Source: Natronohydrobacter sp. (GTDB lineage Bacteria; Pseudomonadota; Alphaproteobacteria; Rhodobacterales; Rhodobacteraceae). Taken from it: a DNA stretch of 10,256 nucleotides. Of the stretch, positions 1 through 5,815 are shown piece after piece (position 1 is the stretch's first letter; each line of letters starts with the position of its first letter). A model generated the notes under the pieces. The model saw nothing but the letters and a program-made list of their open reading frames with translations. It was not told where the DNA came from and made no database searches. The position numbers and the translations under genes were made by a program. The stretch spans positions 1 to 10,256 of the forward strand of contig SKRP01000238.1 of NCBI GenBank assembly GCA_007118445.1, read 5' to 3'.

Positions 1-14
1 AAGGGTCGCTCGGA

Positions 15-1196
15 ATGACACAGGATTGGGGCAAGCGCACGAAGCTCGTGCATCACGGCGCGCGGCGCAGCCAGTATGGCGAGGTTGCCGAAGCCATCTA
101 TCTGACGCAGGGTTTCGTCTATCCCAGCGCCGAAGCGGCTGAGGCGCGGTTTCTGGAAAGCGGCGCGGATGAGTTCATCTATGCCCGCTATGGCAACCCC
201 ACAGTCGCGGTGTTCGAGGAACGCATTGCCGCGCTGGAAGGGACCGAGGATGCTTTCGCGACAGCCTCGGGCATGGCGGCGGTTTCGGGCGCGCTGAGTG
301 CGATGCTGCGGGCGGGCGATCATGTGGTGTCCTCGCGCGCGCTTTTCGGCTCTTGTCTGTATATCCTCGAAGAAATCCTGACCCGATACGGGGTCGAGGT
401 GACTTTCGTCGATGGCACCGATCTGGACCAATGGCGCGCGGCCATGCGGTCTGAAACAAAGGCGGTTTTCCTCGAAACTGTGTCGAACCCGACGCTGGAA
501 GTCATCGATCTGAAATCGGTGGCCGAGATCGCCCATGCGGCGGGGGCGCAGGTGGTGGTCGACAATGTTTTCGCGACGCCGGTTTTCAGCCGCGCCGTCG
601 AACTGGGCGCGGATGTGATCATCTATTCCGCAACCAAGCATATTGACGGGCAGGGGCGCGCTCTGGGCGGGGTGATCTGCGGCACGCGCGATTTCATACG
701 CAAGACCGTCGAGCCTTACATGAAGCACACAGGCGGGGCGCTCTCGCCCTTCAATGCCTGGGTGATGCTGAACGGGCTGACCACGATCGACCTGCGGGTG
801 CGCGCGCAGGCGGCCAATGCCCAAGGTCTGGCCGAAGCGCTTTCGGGCGATCCGCGTCTTGCGCGGGTGATCTATCCCGGCCTGCCGGATCATCCGCAAC
901 ATGCGATTGCGAAAGCGCAGATGGGCGGGTTCGGGACCGTGCTGGCAATTGACGTGGCAGGCGGCAAAGAGGCGGCTTTCAAGCTGCTGAATGCGCTGCA
1001 AGTGGCTGTGATTTCGAACAATCTGGGCGATGCGCGCACCATTGTCACGCATCCTGCCACCACGACGCATCAGCGCCTGCCGGATGATCAGAAGATCGCC
1101 CTCGGAATCACGCCGGGGCTGATCCGGCTGTCGGTCGGGCTGGAGGATGTGACGGATTTGATTGCTGACATTCGCGGCGGGCTTGATATGATCTGA
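15..1196 (+). CDS. metZ: O-succinylhomoserine sulfhydrylase (PLP-dependent, Cys/Met metabolism family)
   Basis: This cytosolic PLP enzyme condenses O-succinylhomoserine with sulfide to give homocysteine, the direct-sulfhydrylation route to methionine. The 393-residue length is normal for the family. Visible motifs are R58-Y59-G60 (cofactor phosphate contact from the partner subunit), the SGMAA loop at 85-89, the cofactor Asp183 in VVDN, the Schiff-base Lys208 in SATKHIDGQGR, and Arg371 in IRLSVGLED for the substrate carboxylate. The HIDGQGR string after the lysine is what I associate with MetZ rather than cystathionine gamma-synthase or beta-lyase. The start has AAGGG at 1-5, nine bases upstream. 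An O-acetylhomoserine-using MetY-like activity is the main alternative, since acyl preference cannot be read safely from sequence. folE2 follows 82 bases later on the same strand. Confidence 0.93.
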   Translation: MTQDWGKRTKLVHHGARRSQYGEVAEAIYLTQGFVYPSAEAAEARFLESGADEFIYARYGNPTVAVFEERIAALEGTEDAFATASGMAAVSGALSAMLRAGDHVVSSRALFGSCLYILEEILTRYGVEVTFVDGTDLDQWRAAMRSETKAVFLETVSNPTLEVIDLKSVAEIAHAAGAQVVVDNVFATPVFSRAVELGADVIIYSATKHIDGQGRALGGVICGTRDFIRKTVEPYMKHTGGALSPFNAWVMLNGLTTIDLRVRAQAANAQGLAEALSGDPRLARVIYPGLPDHPQHAIAKAQMGGFGTVLAIDVAGGKEAAFKLLNALQVAVISNNLGDARTIVTHPATTTHQRLPDDQKIALGITPGLIRLSVGLEDVTDLIADIRGGLDMI

Positions 1197-1261
1197 TTGC
1201 GGGGCTGGCCCGTAATGTTTGTGGAAAAGCAAAAACCACTGCCTATCTTTCAATGGCAGCC

Positions 1262-1268
1262 AGGAAGG
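1262..1268 (+). promoter_or_regulatory. Ribosome binding site that fixes the folE2 start
   Basis: AGGAAGG lies 10 bases before the ATG at 1279. It supports that ATG over the in-frame TTG at 1219, whose extra 20 residues (including KSKNHCLSFN) do not look like FolE2 sequence. Confidence 0.7.
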
Positions 1269-1278
1269 AAATCCCACA

Positions 1279-2370
1279 ATGAATCTGCATGTCCCCGGTT
1301 TCGACACGCCCCCCAGTCGCGAACAGGCGGAAGCCGCGCTTGATCTGCTGCGCCGTTTCACGGATGCAGCGCCCGCAGAGGAAAAGGCGGAAATGGAAGC
1401 GGCCGTGACCGGTCTGATGCCGGCGGCGGGCTATCCTGTACTCACGCGCGACTATCCGTCGGATTTCACAGTTGACCCGGCGTACAAGGCGGGCCTGCCC
1501 GATCTGCAGAACGGCCCGTCCAGCCTGATCAAGGGCGCGAAGGCGCAGATCCAGCATGTCGGCATTTCCAATTTTCGCCTGCCGATCCGCTATCACACGC
1601 GCGATAACGGCGATCTGACGCTGGAAACCTCGGTCACGGGCACTGTCAGCCTGGAAGCCGAGAAAAAGGGCATCAACATGAGCCGGATCATGCGCAGCTT
1701 CTACGCGCATGGGGAACGGACCTTCAGCGCTGATGTGATCCGGGCGGCGCTCGATGATTACAAGGCCGATCTGGAGAGTTTCGATGCCCGCATCATGATG
1801 CGCTTCAGCTTTCCGATGAAGGTCGCGTCGCTGCGCTCTGGCCTCTCAGGGTATCAGTATTACGATATCGCGCTGGAACTGGTGGATCAGGGAGGTGTGC
1901 GGCAGCTGTTCCTGCATCTGGATTATGTCTATTCCTCGACCTGTCCCTGCTCGCTGGAACTGAGCGAACATGCGCGCGCGACGCGTGGGCAGCTGGCAAC
2001 ACCGCATTCGCAGCGCTCGGTCGCGCGGATCTCGGTCGAGGTGCTGGAAGGTGAAAAGCTGTGGTTCGAGGATCTGATCGAGATCTGCCGTGCGGCGGTT
2101 CCCACGGAAACGCAGGTGATGGTCAAGCGCGAGGATGAACAGGCTTTTGCGGAACTGAACGCGGCCAATCCGATCTTTGTCGAGGATGCGGCGCGCAGTT
2201 TCTGCGCGCAGCTGGAGCGTGATGCGCGCATCGGCGATTTCCGTGTGGTGGCCAGCCATCAGGAAAGCCTGCACAGCCATGATGCGGTCAGCGTGCTGAC
2301 GCGGGGGCCGAGTTTCGAGGCGGCAAGCCTTGATCCGCGCCTGTTCGCGACATTGTTCCATGTCGGCTGA
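1279..2370 (+). CDS. folE2: GTP cyclohydrolase FolE2 (type IB)
   Basis: This enzyme converts GTP to 7,8-dihydroneopterin triphosphate plus formate, the first step of tetrahydrofolate synthesis and of other pterin-derived products. It belongs to the COG1469 family, which is unrelated in sequence to FolE and can use metals other than zinc. The 363-residue protein has the family signature CPCS at 222-225 followed by PHSQRS at 242-247. By comparison with the Neisseria enzyme these supply the metal-ligand Cys and His. The stretch between them is about nine residues longer than in Neisseria. Other family-like blocks are GISNFRLPI (95-103) and the GTVSLEAEKKGINMSRIMRSF region (121-141). The ATG was chosen for its AGGAAGG site. 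In many bacteria folE2 is a zinc-starvation backup under Zur; I see no convincing Zur-type operator upstream, so here it may be the ordinary housekeeping enzyme. Confidence 0.93.
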   Translation: MNLHVPGFDTPPSREQAEAALDLLRRFTDAAPAEEKAEMEAAVTGLMPAAGYPVLTRDYPSDFTVDPAYKAGLPDLQNGPSSLIKGAKAQIQHVGISNFRLPIRYHTRDNGDLTLETSVTGTVSLEAEKKGINMSRIMRSFYAHGERTFSADVIRAALDDYKADLESFDARIMMRFSFPMKVASLRSGLSGYQYYDIALELVDQGGVRQLFLHLDYVYSSTCPCSLELSEHARATRGQLATPHSQRSVARISVEVLEGEKLWFEDLIEICRAAVPTETQVMVKREDEQAFAELNAANPIFVEDAARSFCAQLERDARIGDFRVVASHQESLHSHDAVSVLTRGPSFEAASLDPRLFATLFHVG

Positions 2371-2376
2371 GCTTGC

Positions 2377-2406
2377 GTAAGGTGCGTGGCGTGCCACGCA
2401 CCCTAC
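2377..2406. repeat. Intergenic palindrome downstream of folE2 (hairpin element, possible REP-like repeat or terminator)
   Basis: Seven bases after the folE2 stop codon lies a near-perfect inverted repeat. GGTGCGTGG (2381-2389) pairs with CCACGCACC (2394-2402) across a CGTG loop. After one A/C mismatch, GTA (2377-2379) pairs with TAC (2404-2406). No T-run follows on either strand, so it is not a classic intrinsic terminator. It could still stop or stabilise the folE2 transcript 3' end, or be one copy of a dispersed palindromic repeat. The hairpin is seen directly; its function is inferred. Confidence 0.65.
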
Positions 2407-2443
2407 CTGCAAAGCACCCGATGCGCCGATGCCGCTCCCTTTT

Positions 2444-2462
2444 CACCGCCCCGGCGGTGGGG
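2444..2462 (+). promoter_or_regulatory. Small hairpin next to the weak pfkB ribosome binding site
   Basis: CACCGCC (2444-2450) and GGCGGTG (2453-2459) form a short GC-rich inverted repeat. The only Shine-Dalgarno-like run before pfkB, GGTGGGG at 2456-2462, lies 12 bases from the ATG and partly inside the 3' arm. Folding could mask it and lower translation. This is an inference from position only, and the 2-4 base loop is tight. Confidence 0.25.
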
Positions 2463-2474
2463 TAGCCTGCCGCC

Positions 2475-3416
2475 ATGAACACACCTGTCCTGACCGTCAC
2501 TCTGAACCCTGCGCTGGACCTTTCCGCGAAAGTGCCACAGATGGAATCTGGTCCGAAACTGCGGCTTGACGGCGTGCAGATCGAACCCGGTGGCGGTGGG
2601 GTGAATGTCGCGCGGGTCATCCATGCCCTGGGGGGCGCGGTCCATGCCTGGGTCGCGCTCGGGGGCGCATCGGGCGCGCAGCATCTTGCCCTGTTGCGCG
2701 ACACAGGCGTCAAGGTGATTGCCTTTGACAGCGCAGGCGACACCCGCCAGAACTGGGCGATCACCGATGCGCAAGGCCAGCAATTCCGCCTGCAATTGCC
2801 CGGCCCGGACTGGACCGTTGCGCAAGGGGCCGCAGCGCTGGAAAGCATCACCGCACAGGCGCAGGGGGTGGTCGTGCTGTCAGGCAGCCAGCCGCCAGGG
2901 CTGGATGCGGCATTTCCGCTGATGCTGGCGGCGCGGTTGGGCGCGCAGCGGCTGGTGGTTGATACATCCGGCCCGGCGCTGGCGCAGCTGCTCGCGCGTG
3001 CCCTTGCGCCACTGCTTGCCCTGCGCCTCGATCAGGCCGAGGCCGAAGTGCAGGCGGGCCGTGCGCTGCCCTCTCCGGCAGATACCGCCCGCTTCGCCGC
3101 CACCCTGCGCGACCGGGGTGTGGCGGCGATGGTGGCCATTGCACGGGGCGCGGATGGCAATGTGCTTGCCACGCCCGAGGCGTTGTTTCACTGCCGCCCG
3201 CCCGAGGTGCCGGTGGTCAGCAAGATCGGTGCGGGCGACAGTTTCACCGGGGCATTCACGCTGGCGCTGGCGCAGGGCCAGCCCCCTGCCGAGGCGCTCC
3301 GGATTGGCACGGCAGCAGCAGCTGCAACGGTCATGAGCGCGGGCACCGGGCTGTGCCGCGCAGCAGAGGTGATGCGCCTGCACCCGGACTGCGCGATTGC
3401 GCGGCTGGATGCTTGA
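2475..3416 (+). CDS. pfkB: PfkB-family (ribokinase fold) phosphosugar kinase, 6-phosphofructokinase-2-like
   Basis: This is probably an ATP-dependent kinase of fructose 6-phosphate, though fructose 1-phosphate or tagatose 6-phosphate are possible. The 313 residues align along their length with remembered E. coli Pfk-2: TLNPALD (9-15), GPKLR (26-30), EPGGGGVNVARVI (37-49), SGSQPPG (136-142), DTSG (163-166), GAGDSF (252-257, with catalytic-base Asp255) and the Pfk-2-like GTGLC (290-294). The KPNxxE motif expected near 184-189 reads R-L-D-Q-A-E, losing Lys, Pro and Asn but keeping the Glu. The usual GPxG turn near 224-228 reads RGADG. These changes make the substrate and activity less certain. 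The ATG at 2475 starts exactly at the conserved N terminus but has only a weak ribosome site. trkH begins 33 bases downstream with no terminator seen between. Confidence 0.8.
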   Translation: MNTPVLTVTLNPALDLSAKVPQMESGPKLRLDGVQIEPGGGGVNVARVIHALGGAVHAWVALGGASGAQHLALLRDTGVKVIAFDSAGDTRQNWAITDAQGQQFRLQLPGPDWTVAQGAAALESITAQAQGVVVLSGSQPPGLDAAFPLMLAARLGAQRLVVDTSGPALAQLLARALAPLLALRLDQAEAEVQAGRALPSPADTARFAATLRDRGVAAMVAIARGADGNVLATPEALFHCRPPEVPVVSKIGAGDSFTGAFTLALAQGQPPAEALRIGTAAAAATVMSAGTGLCRAAEVMRLHPDCAIARLDA

Positions 3417-3449
3417 CACCAGCCCCGTCCGGCGCGAAGGCTGCGCTTC

Positions 3450-4898
3450 ATGCTGGACCTGCGCCCTGTCTTTCACCTGATCGGCCTGCTGAGCCTGACC
3501 CTGGGTCTGCTCATGCTGATCCCGGCTGCGGTCGACTGGCAGGCGGGCCATGACAACTGGCACGCCTTTGCCCGCACCTCCTTTCTGGTCTGCCTGATCG
3601 GCGGGGCGGCCGCCATGGCGACGCGGCAGGCGCTGGCCGACGGGCTGGGGCGGCGGCAATCCTTTCTGCTGACCGCCAGCGTCTGGGCGGTGCTGCCCGC
3701 GCTGGGTGCGCTGCCCTTCATCATGGGTGCGCCGGATGTCCCGCCTGGCGATGCACTTTTCGAGGCGATGTCGGGCATGACCACCACTGGCACCACGGTT
3801 TTCACCAAACTCGACGAGATGCCCCCCGGCGTGCTGCTCTGGCGCTCGATGCTGCAATGGCTGGGGGGGCTGGGGATCGTGATTGTCGCGCTGGTTTTCC
3901 TGCCGATCCTGCGCGTGGGCGGGATGCAGCATTTTCAGGCCGAAGCCTTTGACACGATGGGCAAGGTGCTGCCACGGGTCTATGATATCTCGGCGGGGCT
4001 GTTGCAGGTCTATATCGGCCTGACGCTGGCGGCAGTGGTCGCTTACATGGCTTTCGGCATGAGCGGCTTTGACGCGATCAACCACGCCATGACCACCATC
4101 GCCACAGGCGGGTTTTCCACGACCGACCAGTCATTCGCGAAATTCACTGGTGCGTTGGAATATGTCGCTGTGGTCTTCATGATCCTGGCCGGTCTGCCCT
4201 TCATCCGCTTCATCCAGCTGGTGGGCGGTTCCTGGGCGCCGATCTTCCGCGATGTGCAGGTGCGGGCCTTCCTGCGCTGGTCTTCCTATGCGGTGCTTGC
4301 GATCATCGCCTATCGGCTATTGACCAGCGATGGCCATCCGCTCGATGTGCTGCGCGGCACGCTGTTCAATGTGGTCACGCTTTTCACTGGCACGGGCTAT
4401 GGCAGCGAAGCTGTGGATGACTGGGGCGATTTCCCGCTTCTGGTAGTGATCCTGATGGGGTTCATCGGGGCCTGCACGGCCTCGACCGGCTGTTCGCTGA
4501 AAGTGTTCCGCTATCTGGTGCTGTTCGAGGCGATCCGGGGACAGATGCAGCGCCTGCGCCGCCCGCATGAGGTGGTCTCGCTCAAGCTTGGCGGCAAGCG
4601 GCTGGAAGCGGATGTGATTTCCTCGGTCATCGTGATGTTCACGGTCTTTGTGGCCAGTTTCATGCTGCTCACTGTGGCGCTGTCGCTGACCGGGCTGGAA
4701 TTGCGCACCGCGATTACCGCGGCCTGGACCGCGATCTGCAATGTGGGGCCGGTTTTCGGGCCGGAAGTGGGCAGTTCGGGGGCCGTGGATGACTTCCCCA
4801 CTGCGGCGAAATGGTTGATGATGACGGGCATGTATCTGGGCCGCCTTGAAGTTCTGGCGGTGCTGGTGCTGCTGTTGCCGCGCTTCTGGCGTGGCTGA
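3450..4898 (+). CDS. trkH: TrkH-family potassium uptake protein (channel subunit)
   Basis: This inner-membrane K+ channel subunit normally works with the cytoplasmic NAD/ATP-binding protein TrkA, which is not in the window. The 482 residues show the four-fold membrane-pore-membrane pattern with one filter per repeat: TTTGT at 111-115, ATGGF at 218-222, TGTGYG at 313-318 and CNVGPVFG at 430-437. Hydrophobic helices flank each filter, for example 10-25, 44-55, 71-92, 138-155, 183-203, 236-257, 277-290, 328-343, 391-412 and 464-477. The basic segment VFRYLVLFEAIRGQMQRLRR (352-371) and GRLE (464-467) near the C terminus are typical of TrkH. The glycine-rich intramembrane-gate segment, usually like GSTxGGIK, reads ASTGCSLK (344-351). 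GAAGG (3434-ca. 3439) precedes the ATG. The next gene begins 11 bases after the stop codon. Confidence 0.92.
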   Translation: MLDLRPVFHLIGLLSLTLGLLMLIPAAVDWQAGHDNWHAFARTSFLVCLIGGAAAMATRQALADGLGRRQSFLLTASVWAVLPALGALPFIMGAPDVPPGDALFEAMSGMTTTGTTVFTKLDEMPPGVLLWRSMLQWLGGLGIVIVALVFLPILRVGGMQHFQAEAFDTMGKVLPRVYDISAGLLQVYIGLTLAAVVAYMAFGMSGFDAINHAMTTIATGGFSTTDQSFAKFTGALEYVAVVFMILAGLPFIRFIQLVGGSWAPIFRDVQVRAFLRWSSYAVLAIIAYRLLTSDGHPLDVLRGTLFNVVTLFTGTGYGSEAVDDWGDFPLLVVILMGFIGACTASTGCSLKVFRYLVLFEAIRGQMQRLRRPHEVVSLKLGGKRLEADVISSVIVMFTVFVASFMLLTVALSLTGLELRTAITAAWTAICNVGPVFGPEVGSSGAVDDFPTAAKWLMMTGMYLGRLEVLAVLVLLLPRFWRG

Positions 4899-4903
4899 GG
4901 GGG
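4897..4903 (+). promoter_or_regulatory. Ribosome binding site of the glutamine amidotransferase gene, overlapping the trkH stop
   Basis: GAGGGGG begins inside the trkH TGA (4896-4898) and ends six bases before the ATG at 4910. It favours that ATG over the in-frame TTG at 4907 and suggests translation coupled to trkH. Confidence 0.65.
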
Positions 4904-4909
4904 CAATTG

Positions 4910-5650
4910 ATGAAACCTTTCCTGATCCTGCAACTGCGCCCCGAGTCTGAGGCTGCCGATGAGGAATTTCACGCCATCCTGCGCCGCGCCGGGCTGGCCG
5001 AGAGCGACACCGAGCGGCTGCGGCTGGACCAGCGCAGGCTGCCCGCTGATCTGGCGCTGGAGCGGTTTTCCGGCGTGATCGTCGGCGGGGGGCCGGGCTG
5101 TGTCAGCGACCCGCCCGACGAGAAAGACCCGGTCGAGGCGCGGATCGAGGCGCAGATCCTCGGCCTGATGCCGCGCATTCTGGAAGCGCAGATCCCCTTT
5201 CTGGGCTGCTGCTACGGCATCGGCATTCTGGGCCGCTTTCTCGACGCGCCTGTCACCAAGGCCCATTACGGCGAAGAGGTCGGCCCGATCACCTGCCGCC
5301 GCCGCATCGAGAGCGCAGGCGACCCCCTTCTCGACGGGCTGCCGGCGGAATTCACTGCCCTTGTGGGCCATAAGGAAGCGCTCGACGCGCTGCCCGATGG
5401 CGCGACCCACCTCCTCGAAGGCACGCGCTGCCCGATCCAGATGCTGCGCTACCGCGACCGGGTCTATGCCACCCAGTTCCACCCCGAAGCCGATGGCGAC
5501 AGTTTCGCCCTGCGCATCCGGGTCTACCGCGAAAAGGGCTACTTCCCGCCCGACACGGCGGACGCCCTGACTGCGCGGGTCGCAGGGATCGATACAACCC
5601 TGTCAGGCCGCATCCTTGCCAATTTCACACGCCGATTTGCCCGCGCGTAG
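4910..5650 (+). CDS. Class-I glutamine amidotransferase, GMP-synthase-like, stand-alone
   Basis: This 246-residue protein has the complete class-I glutamine amidotransferase triad. Cys101 sits in the GCCYGIG nucleophile elbow, with His191 and Glu193 in QFHPEADGDSF. The oxyanion-strand motif is IVGGGPG (57-63), and GHKEAL (153-158) matches the segment seen in GMP-synthase-type amidotransferases. It should hydrolyse glutamine and pass ammonia to an acceptor, but there is no fused synthetase domain and the acceptor cannot be read from sequence. It resembles the COG0518 stand-alone proteins often labelled GMP synthase-like. It is cytosolic, with no signal peptide. Placement 11 bases after trkH suggests co-transcription, not a shared function. 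The last coding gene of the + run, it is followed by a hairpin-bearing gap and a convergent gene. Confidence 0.85.
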   Translation: MKPFLILQLRPESEAADEEFHAILRRAGLAESDTERLRLDQRRLPADLALERFSGVIVGGGPGCVSDPPDEKDPVEARIEAQILGLMPRILEAQIPFLGCCYGIGILGRFLDAPVTKAHYGEEVGPITCRRRIESAGDPLLDGLPAEFTALVGHKEALDALPDGATHLLEGTRCPIQMLRYRDRVYATQFHPEADGDSFALRIRVYREKGYFPPDTADALTARVAGIDTTLSGRILANFTRRFARA

Positions 5651-5653
5651 CGC

Positions 5654-5674
5654 CAGCCCCGCGCATCGCGGCTG
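5654..5674. other. Weak hairpin just after the amidotransferase stop
   Basis: CAGCC (5654-5658) pairs with GGCTG (5670-5674), and GCG with CGC around a CAT loop, with a CC bulge on the left arm. No T-run follows. It might help end the + strand transcript, but the evidence is thin. Confidence 0.25.
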
Positions 5675-5700
5675 AACACTGCACCCGGACTGCATTTCGA

Positions 5701-5760
5701 CTTCATCTTGCAAGAAATACTCTCGCCGAAGGCCGCGGGCCGCAAGGCCCGCCCCCCCCG
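5701..5760. other. Intergenic element between convergent genes: TTGCAAGAAATA box plus GNRA-loop hairpin and C-run
   Basis: In the gap between two convergent genes, CTTCATCTTGCAAGAAATAC (5701-5720) contains the palindrome CTTGCAAG (5707-5714). Next comes a perfect 7-bp stem, GCGGGCC (5735-5741) and GGCCCGC (5746-5752), closed by the GNRA-type loop GCAA, and then a run of C (5752-5759). It probably acts as a transcript end or mRNA-protecting structure for one or both genes. It lacks a U-tract on the + strand, so a standard intrinsic terminator is not shown. From memory, similar strings next to GC-rich hairpins are frequent after genes in Rhodobacteraceae; this was not checked. Confidence 0.45.
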
Positions 5761-5815
5761 TCAGAGTCCGCGAGCCGCCAGGAATGTGGTGACAGCGCAG
5801 TGCTGTTCTGCCAGG

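Noticed and set aside
1221..1259. Possible operator or hairpins before folE2 (GTGG/CCAC and CTGCC/GGCAG)
   Set aside because: Arms of only 4-5 bases with long loops are expected by chance; no known operator consensus fits.
1219..1278. Upstream TTG start for folE2
   Set aside because: The extra 20 residues do not resemble FolE2, and the ATG at 1279 has a good ribosome binding site.
2880..4085. Open frame of 401 codons on the - strand opposite pfkB and trkH
   Set aside because: It is antisense to two conserved genes, very rich in Gln, Arg and His, with no recognisable domain.
4511..5482. Open frame of 323 codons on the - strand opposite trkH and the amidotransferase
   Set aside because: The + strand frames carry complete channel filters and a catalytic triad; this one has no motif.
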